A stretch of DNA of 64,000 bases from Acidimicrobiia bacterium (GCA_026002975.1 BPGJ01000001.1:186001-250000); one strand, 5' to 3'. Shown: positions 33,041 through 41,765, counted from the stretch's first letter. Numbers and translations: made by a program. Notes: a model not told the origin generated them from the letters alone.

Positions 33041-33887
33041 CCGCCCAGCGGCGAGGCCTGTCCCTCAACCCGCGGACACCCAGCCGGTCGCACATGTCGA
33101 GGAACCGGTCTCTGGGCACCCCTCGCCATTCGAGAGCATCGAGGTCCTCCTCGAGTGGGACGTCCCGGCGGAGGGTCGCGAGCTCCCGGTAGAGGATCAC
33201 GTCCTCCCACCGATCGAACAACGTCTCGATCAGCCGGGCGGGTATCCAGTCCAGGTCCCGGGGGATGTCCTCGAGATGAGGGTGGCGGGCCAGGACCCGG
33301 GATGCGGTCTTGGGTCCCCAGCCGGGCAGGCCCGGGATCCCGTCGGCCTTGTCACCCACCAGGGCCAGATAGTCGGGGATCGACTCGGGTGCCACCCCGA
33401 ACTTGGCCACCACCCCGGGCTCGTCCAGGATCCTTCCCCGACGCCGGTCCACCGTCACCACTCGGTCGCCCTCGACACACTGGGCGAAGTCCTTGTCGGG
33501 GCTGAGGATCCTCACCTGCCGTGTCTCGGGGGCGAACCGGTGAGCGGCGGTGGCGATGGCGTCGTCGGCTTCGAACTCGACCATCGGCCAGACCACCACT
33601 CCCAGCGACGCCAAGGCCTGCTCGGCCAGCTCGAACTGGGCCAGCAGGTCGGGATCGACTCCTTCCGAGCTCTTGTAGCCGGGGAACAGGTGGTTGCGAA
33701 AGGATTCGATCACGTGGTCGGTGGCGACCGCCAGGTGGGTCACCTCTGGTGCGGCCAGCAGGCCCAGGACCGTCTGCACGAGTCCCACCGTGGCGCCCAC
33801 CTCCCGACCGTCCGGAGCGCGCCGGGACGGAGCACCGAAGTGGGCTCGAAACAGCTCGTAGGTGCCGTCGAGGAGGTGAAGGACCAC
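33033..33887 (-). CDS. 5'-3' exonuclease (PolA N-domain-like)
   Basis: A 284-residue stand-alone flap/5' nuclease. It has the acidic metal-binding clusters of the FEN family (HLLDGTYELFRAHFG; EFEADDAIATAAHRFA; ILSPDKDFAQCV) and the helix-hairpin-helix segment GDKADGIPGLPGWGPKTASRVLA. It would cut 5' flaps or RNA primers beside, or instead of, the PolA domain. The GTG start is exactly seven bases after a TAGCAT element. The 3' end overlaps the convergent oxidoreductase gene by eight bases. Confidence 0.9.
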   Translation of the reverse strand: MVLHLLDGTYELFRAHFGAPSRRAPDGREVGATVGLVQTVLGLLAAPEVTHLAVATDHVIESFRNHLFPGYKSSEGVDPDLLAQFELAEQALASLGVVVWPMVEFEADDAIATAAHRFAPETRQVRILSPDKDFAQCVEGDRVVTVDRRRGRILDEPGVVAKFGVAPESIPDYLALVGDKADGIPGLPGWGPKTASRVLARHPHLEDIPRDLDWIPARLIETLFDRWEDVILYRELATLRRDVPLEEDLDALEWRGVPRDRFLDMCDRLGVRGLRDRPRRWAVT

Positions 33888-33894
33888 CGCGGTG

Positions 33895-33912
33895 ATGCTA
33901 CGCCGATAGCAT
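33895..33912. promoter_or_regulatory. Divergent leaderless -10 elements in an inverted repeat
   Basis: ATGCTA and TAGCAT flank a six-base spacer. The minus copy (33895-33900) stands seven bases before the exonuclease GTG at 33887. The plus copy (33907-33912) stands seven bases before the GTG at 33920. One symmetric 18-base site could thus start two leaderless mRNAs. Confidence 0.6.
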
Positions 33913-33919
33913 CCCGCCG

Positions 33920-34228
33920 GTGGACCGTGAACCCTGGGACGAGCTCTATCACCAGATCGGGTCGTTGTCGGCCCGCATCCAGAGCCACTACGAAGCCCTG
34001 GTCGACCACGACGGCGCTCCCAGCCGGGAGGAGGTGGGGGAGGCCCTCGCCACCCTGGGACGCGCCGCCCGGGCATTGATCGGTTCGCTCCAACGGGCCG
34101 CGGGAGAGCCGGAGACGATGAGGGAATTACACCGACTGGGTGCTGTCACCGCCTCGGCGATCCTCGGGGCGTTGGCTTCTCTCGTCGAGTCCGACGACGG
34201 ATCCGAGGGAATCCGAGGGGAGATCTAG
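33920..34228 (+). CDS. Helical protein of unknown function (102 aa)
   Basis: A 102-residue, mostly helical soluble protein rich in Ala, Glu and Arg with no Cys. It starts with MDREPWDELYHQIGSLSARIQ, which could form a coiled coil. No signal peptide or membrane helix. It begins with a GTG seven bases behind a TAGCAT element, which supports it as a real gene. I do not recognise a family. The DUF2905 gene follows after 12 bases. Confidence 0.6.
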   Translation: MDREPWDELYHQIGSLSARIQSHYEALVDHDGAPSREEVGEALATLGRAARALIGSLQRAAGEPETMRELHRLGAVTASAILGALASLVESDDGSEGIRGEI

Positions 34229-34240
34229 CATCTGCCCCCG

Positions 34241-34462
34241 ATGAGAGTCGGCAACGTACTGATCGGCCTGGGACTCGCTTTGATCGTCATCGGCCTGTTG
34301 GTGCGGCTCGGCTGGTTCTCCTGGTTCGGCCGGCTCCCCGGCGACATCCGCATCGAAGGTGAACGCAGCGCCTTCTACGCGCCGATCACCTCCATGATCG
34401 TCGTGTCCGTGGTCGGGTCGGTGCTCCTCAACGTGTTCCTCCGGCTGTTCCGGGGCGAGTAG
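34241..34462 (+). CDS. DUF2905 small membrane protein
   Basis: A 73-residue protein with two hydrophobic helices separated by the family signature FGRLPGDIRIEGERSAFYAPI. The pattern matches DUF2905, a widespread small membrane family without known function. A TAGCAT element stands nine bases before the ATG. The stop abuts the ATG of the rhodanese gene. Confidence 0.85.
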   Translation: MRVGNVLIGLGLALIVIGLLVRLGWFSWFGRLPGDIRIEGERSAFYAPITSMIVVSVVGSVLLNVFLRLFRGE

Positions 34463-35264
34463 ATGAGCTCGATCGGGCCGCCGGCCCTCAGGGAGCTGCT
34501 CGGCGACGTCACCTTGGTGGACGTCCGGTGGGATCCCACCGGACGGGGGCCGCGACGCCTATCGCCGGGCCCACATCGCGACCGCGGTGTACTGCGACCT
34601 GGACGCCGACCTGTCGGGGGTCGGGGAGGGCCGTCATCCGCTTCCCGATCCCGAGGGGCTTCGCCCAGACGCTGGGTCGTCTGGGTATCGCCCCCGACAG
34701 GCCCGTGGTGGTCTACGACGACGTGGCGGGGGCGGTGGCCGCTCGCCTCTGGTGGATGCTCACCTCTCTGGGCCACCAGGAGGTGTACCTGTTGGACGGG
34801 GGCCTGGCGGGATGGATCGCCCACGGACTCCCCGTGGCATCCGGCGAAGAACGACCGATCCCCACCCGCCATCCGTCACCCCCGCGCCTGGGAGGGGGTG
34901 GTCGACACCCAGCAGGTGGCCTGCCTCGCTGGGGAGGGCGATCCTGGTGGACGCCCGCGACGAACCCAGGTACCTCGGGGTGGAGGAACCGATCGATCCC
35001 GTGGCCGGCCACATCCCGGGCGCCGTCAACCTGCCCTTCCGGGGGAACCTGGACGAGAACGGGCGTTTCCTCCCCCGGGAGCGGCTGCGGGATCGATTCG
35101 CAGCCGTCGCCCGACCCGACACCATCGTCTACTGCGGATCGGGGGTCACGGCTTGCCACGACATCTTGGCGATGGTCCTGGCAGGACTACCGAGACCCCT
35201 GCTGTACGCGGGCTCGTGGAGCGCCTGGATCGCCGACCCGTCCAGACCCGTCGATGTTGGATGA
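34463..35264 (+). pseudogene. Two-domain rhodanese-type sulfurtransferase (several frameshifts)
   Basis: Thiosulfate/3-mercaptopyruvate sulfurtransferase with two rhodanese domains. The N-terminal inactive domain reads VTLVDVRWDPTGRGRDAYRRAHI and later DRPVVVYDDVAGAVAARLWWML. The C-terminal domain has ILVDARDEPRYLG, GHIPGAVNLPF and the catalytic loop YCGSGVTAC with the persulfide Cys. At least three indels split it: extra bases near 34,552 (G-run) and 34,660, and one or more near 34,900. Net length is one base over a multiple of three. Likely about 265 residues when intact. Confidence 0.7.
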
Positions 35265-36220
35265 GGCCGCCCGCCGCGCGGTCGAACAGGGGGACGCCGA
35301 CCGGCTCCTGGCGATAGTCGACGGCCTGTGCTCCTCCCGGGAGTGGGCGTCCCTGTGGCAGCTCGAAGAGCACTGCCGGGCGGCGGTCGACAGGGGCAAG
35401 CAGCTCTGGGGGGTGGCGGAGCACGTCCTGTACCGGATCGCCCTGGAAGGCCCACCGCCGGAAGCCGCCCGGGCGGTGAACCGAGGACCGACCAGACACA
35501 CCCTCGGCCCCCTGACCGAGGTGGCCGCCTCCAGCCACACCTGGAAGGAGCTGGCGCCCCACCTCGAGGCGGAGCCGGCCAGGGCGGTGGTGGCCCATGA
35601 GAGGGTGGTGCGAGGAGAACCGGTCGGGCCCGGCGAGGTCGACCCGACGGTGCTCGAGCTCCCCACCCACCTGGCTCCCTGGGAGGGTCCCGTATCCGGA
35701 CGTCACCTACCACCGAGACAGGGTGGAATCCCCTCCCCCTCCCTTCCCTGACTTGTCGACCGTCCCACCCGGCCGACGGCGGGACCCGATCCGTGACGCC
35801 CGCCTCCGCGACGCCTTCTACGACCTGGTGTCGGTGTGGATCGACCGGTCGAACGGACGGTTCGACTTCTCCGGGGTCGTGGGCGACCTGGCGGACTCCC
35901 TCACCACCCTCGGCGTCCCCCGGGCAGCGGCCGGGGTGGTCTCCCCCGCCGGCGCGGTCGCCCACATGGCGTGGGCCGCGGCCTCCGGTGGGGCCTACGC
36001 CATGCGCCGGGGATACGCCTTCGGCCGGTTCGCGGCGTGGTGGACCGTCTCGGTGTTGGCGGGCCTCGACTGGCCGCCCGACCCCGGGACGCTGGGACGC
36101 ATCCTCGCGGGTTGGCGGTGGTGGGTGTGGACCGACGGGTCGACCAGCGGCTGGCAGCTTCGCCTCGCCGTGGACACCGGGGACGTCACCTGGGTGGTCT
36201 CGGCTTCCGATTCGGTCTAG
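35254..36220 (+). CDS. Conserved actinobacterial protein of unknown function (one frameshift)
   Basis: A protein of about 321 residues when read through a +1 shift near 35,680 (between LELPTHLAPWE and PYPDVTYHRDRV). The N-terminal half is helical (ADRLLAIVDGLCSSREWASLWQLEEHCRAAVDRGKQLWGVAEHVLYRIAL). The C-terminal half has repeated Trp-rich and Ala-rich segments (AVAHMAWAAASGGAYAMRRGYAFGRFAAWW). Its ATG overlaps the end of the rhodanese gene by 11 bases. I recall similar proteins in other actinobacteria without function; none can be assigned here. Confidence 0.6.
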
Positions 36221-36230
36221 ACGACGAGGG

Positions 36231-37700
36231 TCACCGTGTGCCAGCCGGTCGCCCCGTCGGGAGGAGGGGGACTAGGTTCTCCGATCTGCACACCCCGTCC
36301 CGGTCCGTGGCGCGGACCCTCAGCGTGTGCCTTCCCGGGGTGGCGTCCCACACCAGTTTCCACTGACGCCACGCCGCGGGGGACACCTCCGGACCCAGGT
36401 CCGCCTCGAGCCAGGTGCCGTCCACCTCCACCTCCACCTTGCCTACCCCGACGGGCGGTGCCCACGCCACACCGGCCACCACCACCCGACCGGGGTCGAC
36501 GCTCCGGCCGTTCCTGGGCACGTCGATCCGGGACTGGATCTTCACCGGGGCTCGCTTCGACCATCCCCGGGGGACCCAGTAGGCGTCGAACGCGTCCCAG
36601 GTGGTCAACTCGATCTCGCTGAGCCATTTGGTCGCCGACACATATCCGTACAGCCCGGCGACGACCAGACGGGCGGGAAAGCCGTGTTCCAACGGGAGGG
36701 GCTCGGAGTTCATCCCCACCGCCACCAGGGCGTCCCTCCCGTCGTAGGCCGCCGCCACCGGGAAACCGACGGTGAAGCCGTCGACGGACCGACCGACGAT
36801 CTGCTCCGCCCGGGGATCGACCCCGGCCAGGTCGAGGACGCGGTCGAGGGGCACCCCCAGCCACAGCGCGTTGCCGACCAGTTCACCGCCCACTTCGTTG
36901 GAGACACACACCAAGGTGACGTAGCGTTCCACCATGGGCAGCTCGACCAGATCCTGGTAGGTCAGCACCACCTCCCGATCGACCATGCCCCGGACCTTCA
37001 GGCTCCACTCGGCCACGTCCACCACCGGCGGTCCCAAGAACGCGGTGTCGATGCGGAAGAAGTCCCGGTTCGGAGTGACGAGCGGCGAAACCCCGGGGGC
37101 CGTGATTCCGGTCGGCGCCGGGCGGGCGGGTTCGGCCGGTGACGGCAGAGCGACAGAAACCCGAGGTGTAGATGTCCGGACGCGGTCCACCGCCCACCAT
37201 CCGCCCAGCCCGGCGAGACCCAACGTCCCGAGGACGGAGAAGACGAAGCGTCGGCGGGAAGGGTCGGGTCGGGTCGGCGACGGGAGCAGCCACCTCAGGA
37301 CCAGCCAACCGGCCAGACCCGATGCCGTGCCGTGGATCGCCGCCGTTCCGGCCGGCACCGCGGTGTCGGTCCCGGTGACCAGCCCCACCCCCAACCCGAG
37401 GAGACCGAACGCCAGCCCCGCCCGTACACCGGGTCCCCATCGCCGGCCGACGACAGCCCCCACTGCCAGGGTCACGGCCACCATGCCCACACCCAAGGCG
37501 ATCTTGTCGGCCGTTCCGAACAGCGAGATGGCCGCCCTCTCCACCCAGGCGGGAACGTGGTCTATGACCGCAGAGGCCATCCCATCCACCAGCGACGGCA
37601 CCGGATCCACCAGGACCGCCACCACCTCGCCGAACGCCATGGCCGCCGCCGCGGCCGCCGCGCCCGCCACCGCTCCTCGCTGTCGCGCTGGGTCGGGCAT
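36231..37700 (-). CDS. Membrane-anchored SUOX-fold molybdopterin oxidoreductase
   Basis: A protein of about 490 residues. The first 190 residues hold four or five membrane helices. The rest is a sulfite-oxidase-fold domain: VVDVAEWSLKVRGMVDREVVLTYQDLVELP, the Mo-ligating Cys in YVTLVCVSNEVGG, GVPLDRVLDLAGV, and the FPARLVVAGLYGYVSATKWLSEIEL segment, then a beta-sandwich dimerisation domain. The natural C-terminus appears shifted: one missing base near 36,283 would give QIGEPSPPPPDGATGWHTVTLVV and a stop near 36,217. It may oxidise sulfite or another small compound outside the membrane. A TAGATT element lies eight bases before the ATG. Confidence 0.83.
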   Translation of the reverse strand: MPDPARQRGAVAGAAAAAAAMAFGEVVAVLVDPVPSLVDGMASAVIDHVPAWVERAAISLFGTADKIALGVGMVAVTLAVGAVVGRRWGPGVRAGLAFGLLGLGVGLVTGTDTAVPAGTAAIHGTASGLAGWLVLRWLLPSPTRPDPSRRRFVFSVLGTLGLAGLGGWWAVDRVRTSTPRVSVALPSPAEPARPAPTGITAPGVSPLVTPNRDFFRIDTAFLGPPVVDVAEWSLKVRGMVDREVVLTYQDLVELPMVERYVTLVCVSNEVGGELVGNALWLGVPLDRVLDLAGVDPRAEQIVGRSVDGFTVGFPVAAAYDGRDALVAVGMNSEPLPLEHGFPARLVVAGLYGYVSATKWLSEIELTTWDAFDAYWVPRGWSKRAPVKIQSRIDVPRNGRSVDPGRVVVAGVAWAPPVGVGKVEVEVDGTWLEADLGPEVSPAAWRQWKLVWDATPGRHTLRVRATDRDGVCRSENLVPLLPTGRPAGTR

Positions 37701-37748
37701 CGGGTCCGAATCTAAGCCCCGTCGGGAGGTACGGGTGTCGACTGCGGG

Positions 37749-37754
37749 TAATGT
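37749..37754 (+). promoter_or_regulatory. Leaderless-type -10 element of the YbdK-like ligase gene
   Basis: TAATGT, seven bases before the ATG at 37762. Confidence 0.6.
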
Positions 37755-37761
37755 CGCCGCC

Positions 37762-38898
37762 ATGGGGGTGCCCAGACCGTCGTTCACCGTCGGGGTGGAG
37801 GAGGAGTACCTCCTCGTAGACCGGTCGACCCGCGACCTGGCCGTCGACCCGCCTCCCAGCCTTTGGGAGGAAGCCGCCGCGGCCCTGGAGGAGCGGGTCA
37901 CCCACGAGCTACTGAGGGCCCAGATCGAGGTGAGCACCCAACCCCATCCCACGGTCTCCGACCTGGCAGCCGACCTACGCCGCCTGAGGGCCACGGTCTC
38001 CCAGATCGCCGGCCGCCACGACCTGGCGATCATCGCCTCGTCCACCCATCCGTTCGCTCTGTGGTGGGAGCAACGAACCACCGACAAGGACCGTTACCTG
38101 GACCTGGCCGAGGACCTGGCGATCGCCGCACGCAGGATGGTGATCTGCGGGATGCACGTCCACGTCGCCATCGAAGACCCAGACCTGAGGGTCGACCTCA
38201 TGAACCAGGTGGTCTATTTCCTCCCCCATCTACTCGCCCTGAGCTGCTCGTCGCCGTTCTGGGGGGGCCGGGACACCGGTTTCCGCAGCTACCGGATCAA
38301 CGTGTTCCGTTCACTTCCCCGCACCGGCCTCCCCGAAGAGTTCTCCTCCTGGACCGAATACCTGAGACACATCCAGGTGCTGGTGGACGCCGGCCTCATC
38401 GACGACGCGACCAAGGTGTGGTGGGACGTCCGACCCTCGGCCCGCTATCCGACCCTGGAGATGCGGGTGGCCGACATCTGCACCCGGTGGGAGGACGCGG
38501 TCACCGTGGCCGCCCTGTACCTCGCCATCCTCCACATGCTGTATCGGCTGAGAACCAACAACCAGCGGTGGCGTCGATACTCGAACTTCCTGGTCGCCGA
38601 GAACCTGTGGCGAGCCCAACGCTACGGGGTAGAGGGATCGCTGATGGACTACGGGCGGTCCCAGCTCGTCCCGTTCGCCGACCTGGTCGACGAACTGTGT
38701 GAGCTGGTGAGACCGGACGCCGAGGAGCTAGGCTGCCTCGCCGAGGTGGAGCGGGCTCGGGTCATCGCCCGGGAAGGCACGTCCGCCCGGAGGCAGGTCG
38801 AGACCTATCGGCGCGCCCTGGAGGAGGGCGCCGACGAGCGTGAAGCCCTCCGGGCGGTGGTCGACGAGCTGATCGCCGACACCGTGGCGGGCATCTGA
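37762..38898 (+). CDS. YbdK-type glutamate--cysteine ligase-like carboxylate-amine ligase
   Basis: A 378-residue member of the GCS2 family. The N-terminal FTVGVEEEYLLVD with the metal-binding glutamates is the hallmark, followed by ICGMHVHVAIEDPDLR and VWWDVRPSARYPTLEMRVADICT. YbdK proteins show weak gamma-glutamylcysteine synthetase activity; in actinobacteria, members may serve in ergothioneine or other peptide bond formation. No ergothioneine gene is adjacent, so the substrate is open. The start follows TAATGT by seven bases. Confidence 0.9.
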   Translation: MGVPRPSFTVGVEEEYLLVDRSTRDLAVDPPPSLWEEAAAALEERVTHELLRAQIEVSTQPHPTVSDLAADLRRLRATVSQIAGRHDLAIIASSTHPFALWWEQRTTDKDRYLDLAEDLAIAARRMVICGMHVHVAIEDPDLRVDLMNQVVYFLPHLLALSCSSPFWGGRDTGFRSYRINVFRSLPRTGLPEEFSSWTEYLRHIQVLVDAGLIDDATKVWWDVRPSARYPTLEMRVADICTRWEDAVTVAALYLAILHMLYRLRTNNQRWRRYSNFLVAENLWRAQRYGVEGSLMDYGRSQLVPFADLVDELCELVRPDAEELGCLAEVERARVIAREGTSARRQVETYRRALEEGADEREALRAVVDELIADTVAGI

Positions 38899-38916
38899 GA
38901 CGCAACGAGGAGGATC

Positions 38917-39699
38917 GTGACAGCCCACCCCATCAAGGTCTCCGTTCAGATCCAACCCCAGCACGCCGACTACCCCGCCATCCGCCGGGCGGTAGCCCGG
39001 GCGGAGGAGATGGGGGTGGACGCGGTGTTCAACTGGGACCACTTCTTTCCGCTCTCCGGCGACCCCAACGGGAAGCACTTCGAGTGCTGGACCATGTTGG
39101 GGGCTTGGGCGGAGGCCACCGAGAGGGTCGAGATCGGCGCCCTGGTCACCTGCGCCGCCTACCGGAACCCCGACCTGCTGGCCGACATGGCCCGGACGGT
39201 CGACCACATCTCGAACGGACGGCTGATCCTGGGAATCGGCGCGGGCTGGTTTCGACGCGACTTCGACGAGTACGGCTACCGGTTCGGTACGGCCGGGGAC
39301 CGTCTCAGGGGTCTGGAGGAGGCCCTGCGACGGATCGACGCCCGTTGGGCCAAGCTGAATCCGCCTCCTCTCAGGAAGATTCCCATCATGGTGGGAGGGG
39401 GTGGGGAACGGAAGACCCTCCGGTACACCGCCCGCCACGCCGACATCTGGCATGGTTTCGGCGACCCGGAGACCATCGCCCGGAAGAACCGGATCCTCGA
39501 CCGCTGGTGTGCCGAAGAGGGGACCGATCCCTCCAAGATCGAACGCTCGGTGGGTTTGGCGGCCTCGCAGATCGACCACGCCGACCGCTACCTGGAGGTG
39601 GGGGTCACCCACTTCACCATCGGGGTGGATGGCCCCGACTACGAACTCGGCCCCTTGTCCGACTGGTTGGCCTGGCGGGACGAACGCAACGGCTCGTGA
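38917..39699 (+). CDS. F420-dependent luciferase-like oxidoreductase
   Basis: A 260-residue LLM-class flavin/F420 enzyme with a TIM-barrel. Key segments are AVARAEEMGVDAVFNWDHFFPL, IGALVTCAAYRNPDLLADMARTVDHIS, LGIGAGWFRRDFDEYGY and IMVGGGGERKTLRYTARHADIW. The last is typical of the F420 branch found in mycobacteria. The GTG start has a GAGGAG ribosome binding site. Substrate unknown. Its end overlaps the convergent DAHP synthase gene by 61 bases. Confidence 0.88.
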   Translation: MTAHPIKVSVQIQPQHADYPAIRRAVARAEEMGVDAVFNWDHFFPLSGDPNGKHFECWTMLGAWAEATERVEIGALVTCAAYRNPDLLADMARTVDHISNGRLILGIGAGWFRRDFDEYGYRFGTAGDRLRGLEEALRRIDARWAKLNPPPLRKIPIMVGGGGERKTLRYTARHADIWHGFGDPETIARKNRILDRWCAEEGTDPSKIERSVGLAASQIDHADRYLEVGVTHFTIGVDGPDYELGPLSDWLAWRDERNGS

Positions 39700-40730
39700 C
39701 CCCGCCGCATCTCCTCCTGTACCCGGCGGGACTCCTCCAACACCAGCTCGAACAGGCGGGACACGTGGTCGGGATCCAACCCCTGGGCCACCGCCTCCTC
39801 CCGGATCACCTCGAGCAGCTCCTGTTCCCGCTCGGGGGCCCTCACCGGTAGGCCCCGACGGGCCTTCTCCCGTCCGATCTCGAGGGACAGCTCGAGGCGG
39901 CGGGCCAGCAACCTGACTATCTCCCGGTCGATCAGGTCGATGTGGGACCGCATCCGGTTGACACCGAGCCGGAACATCAACTGGGAGAACTGCTCGGGGT
40001 CGAGCTGGACCGGTCCTTCGGTCTTGGCCCGGGAAGGTTCGGGATGCACCTCGACGATCAGCCCGTCCGCGCCCACACCCTGGGCTGCGAGGGCGAGCGG
40101 GGGAACACGGGAGGCTCCGCCGGAGGCATGGGAAGGGTCGACCAGGATCGGCAAGTGGGTCATCTCCCGGAGCGTCGGCACCGACGAGATGTCCAACATG
40201 GCTCCCGAGCCGAAGGTGCGAATACCCCGTTCGACCAGGACCACCTGGGAGTTCCCCTCGGCCAGCAGGTACTCGGCCGCCCACAGCCACTCGTCGATGG
40301 TGGCGGACGGGCCGCGCCGGAGGAGGACCGGTTTGCCGGCGCGGCCCGCTTCCCTCAGCAGCTCGAAGTTCTGCATCGAGCCGGAGTGGATCTCGATCAT
40401 GTCCACTCTCTCCGCCACCGCGGGGACGTCGCGGGGTTCCAGCACCTGGGTCACGGTCGGCAGCCCCACCTCCTTCCCCGCACGCTCCAACATGACCAGG
40501 CCGTCGTCCCCCAGACCCGGAAACGAATAGGGGGAGGAGCCTCGCTTGAAGGCGTTTCCCCTCAACACCGATGCGCCGGCCCCCGCCACCGCTTCGGCGG
40601 CCGCCATGAGCTGCTGCTCGCTCTCGATGGCGCAGGGTCCGGCGATCACCGGGAAAGGGTCCCGCCCGATCCGGACGTCACCCACCTCGACGATGGTTCT
40701 ACTTCGGGGCTCCGTGGCCTTTCGCTGCAT
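39639..40730 (-). CDS. DAHP synthase fused to C-terminal chorismate mutase
   Basis: A 363-residue bifunctional shikimate-pathway enzyme. Residues 1 to about 265 are a class Ibeta DAHP synthase (VIAGPCAIES, RGNAFKRGSSPYSF, VERGIRTFG, ILVDPSHASGG) that joins PEP and erythrose-4-phosphate. From about 270 an AroQ chorismate mutase follows (HIDLIDREIVRLLARRLELSLEIGREKARRG; EREQELL). In comparable fusions the mutase domain also senses prephenate to inhibit synthesis. The ATG has an AGGAG ribosome binding site. Upstream lies an attenuator with a Phe/Tyr leader peptide. A second, non-fused DAHP synthase lies near 63 kb. Confidence 0.93.
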   Translation of the reverse strand: MQRKATEPRSRTIVEVGDVRIGRDPFPVIAGPCAIESEQQLMAAAEAVAGAGASVLRGNAFKRGSSPYSFPGLGDDGLVMLERAGKEVGLPTVTQVLEPRDVPAVAERVDMIEIHSGSMQNFELLREAGRAGKPVLLRRGPSATIDEWLWAAEYLLAEGNSQVVLVERGIRTFGSGAMLDISSVPTLREMTHLPILVDPSHASGGASRVPPLALAAQGVGADGLIVEVHPEPSRAKTEGPVQLDPEQFSQLMFRLGVNRMRSHIDLIDREIVRLLARRLELSLEIGREKARRGLPVRAPEREQELLEVIREEAVAQGLDPDHVSRLFELVLEESRRVQEEMRRGHEPLRSSRQANQSDKGPSS

Positions 40731-40769
40731 TTCGGCTCCTCTCTGGGAGAGCCGAGGCGCCGGGCCACC

Positions 40770-40801
40770 AACTGAAAGACCCGGAGCCTCGGCTCCGGGT
40801 C
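40770..40801 (-). terminator. Attenuator terminator before DAHP synthase
   Basis: On the minus strand an 11-base inverted repeat (GACCCGGAGCC / GGCTCCGGGTC, two-base centre) is followed by TTTCAGTT. It ends 40 bases before the DAHP synthase start. An eight-base segment in it, GCCGAGGC, is complementary to GCCTCGGC in the leader hairpin, giving an alternative structure that would prevent the terminator. Confidence 0.7.
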
Positions 40802-40824
40802 GGCGTATTGGTCGTCGCTACGCG

Positions 40825-40917
40825 CTACGCCGCCCCGGGCCGAGGCCCGGTAAAGACGAAGTAGCCGAAGCGACGGTCGATCATCGAGGCGACACGATAG
40901 CCACGGGATCCCGGCAT
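40825..40917 (-). CDS. Phe/Tyr-rich leader peptide of the DAHP synthase operon
   Basis: A 30-codon ORF starting at ATG 40917, six bases after the TGAGG that includes the lgt stop codon, or 19 codons from the ATG at 40884. It contains MIDRRFGYFVFTG, with four aromatic residues (Phe, Tyr, Phe, Phe) in six. The next codons overlap a hairpin (40835-40850) whose sequence can also pair with the downstream terminator. Stalling of the ribosome at Phe/Tyr codons when the charged tRNAs are low would be expected to spare the operon from termination. This follows the trp/phe attenuation principle; the sequence is seen and the mechanism inferred. Confidence 0.7.
   Translation of the reverse strand: MPGSRGYRVASMIDRRFGYFVFTGPRPGAA
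40835..40850 (-). promoter_or_regulatory. Leader hairpin 1 (pause/antiterminator segment)
   Basis: CCGGGCC-TC-GGCCCGG on the minus strand, a seven-base-pair hairpin inside the leader peptide reading frame, directly after the aromatic codons. Its central GCCTCGGC matches GCCGAGGC of the terminator by complementarity. A second weak hairpin, CGGCGTA/TACGCCG, lies between the two. Confidence 0.5.
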
Positions 40918-40925
40918 GGCAAGCC

Positions 40926-41765
40926 TCACGGGCGGGGGGCGACCGACCGCACCGCGAAGCGCCGGAACAGGTACACCCCGACGATGGCGATGGCCAGCCC
41001 GGACACCTGATTCCAGGTGAGAGGCCCCACCGTGGCGTCACCGCTTCCATAGCGGAGCGCGTCGAGCACGAACCTCTGCGCTCCGTACCACACCGCCCAC
41101 ATGGCGAACAGCTGTCCGTCTCTCAGCCGCAGGTCCCGGTCGGCTCGGAGCAACACCCACAGCAGGATCGCCGCGCCGACCATGTCGTACAGGGCGGCGT
41201 GGTGGTAGATGCCGCAGAACTCCTGGCCGGGCGGGGGAGTCGCACACTCCAGGGCGTCGTGTTGGGGTGCCACGTCGTAACCCGGCCGGATCCCGTACCC
41301 CCAGGGCAGTCTGGTGGGGGAACCGAGGTGCTCCACGATCGCCAGGTCTCCGATCCGGCCCACCACCGTCCCCAGCGCCAGGCCGGGGGCCGAGGCGTCG
41401 AGGACGGGCAGGGGCGGCAACCCGAGAGCCCGGATCCGCAGCAGTCCCGCCACGATACCGCCGACGAAACCCCCGAGGATCGAGAAGTTCCCCCCGAAGG
41501 GGTTGAGGGCGTCGAGGGGCGGCACGCCGGCCAGGAGGGCGGCGGGGACGGTGAGGTAGCGGGCACCGATCAGCGCCCCCACGATCGCCCAGGAGAGGGC
41601 CGACTGATAGGCCGCGGAGTCCAGCCCACGCTCTTCGACCTTGCGGGTCGCCAACCAGGCTCCCACCAGGAAACCGACCGCGGCGAACACCCCGTGGAGG
41701 GACAACCTGAGGGGACCCACCTCGAAGATGGGGATCGGCGGGTAGGAGATGACACCCCAGATCAT
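40926..41765 (-). CDS. lgt: Prolipoprotein diacylglyceryl transferase
   Basis: A 279-residue seven-helix membrane enzyme that attaches diacylglycerol to the lipobox Cys of lipoproteins. Visible landmarks are FGPL-type strand IPIFEVGPLRLSLHGVF, ARYLTVP, GGFVGGIVAGLLRIRALGLP and the signature VVGRIGDLAIVEHLGSPTRLPWG. The last has Asp-Leu where E. coli has Asn-Phe. A cysteine-containing loop (CATPPPGQEFCGIYHHAALYD) carries the conserved H-x-x-x-LY. Several lipoproteins in this window are its clients. The ATG overlaps the ctaB stop (ATGA). Confidence 0.88.
   Translation of the reverse strand: MIWGVISYPPIPIFEVGPLRLSLHGVFAAVGFLVGAWLATRKVEERGLDSAAYQSALSWAIVGALIGARYLTVPAALLAGVPPLDALNPFGGNFSILGGFVGGIVAGLLRIRALGLPPLPVLDASAPGLALGTVVGRIGDLAIVEHLGSPTRLPWGYGIRPGYDVAPQHDALECATPPPGQEFCGIYHHAALYDMVGAAILLWVLLRADRDLRLRDGQLFAMWAVWYGAQRFVLDALRYGSGDATVGPLTWNQVSGLAIAIVGVYLFRRFAVRSVAPRP

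Noticed and set aside
40731-40925. T-box riboswitch upstream of DAHP synthase
   Set aside because: No T-box consensus or specifier stem; the short Phe/Tyr-rich ORF and terminator explain the region better.
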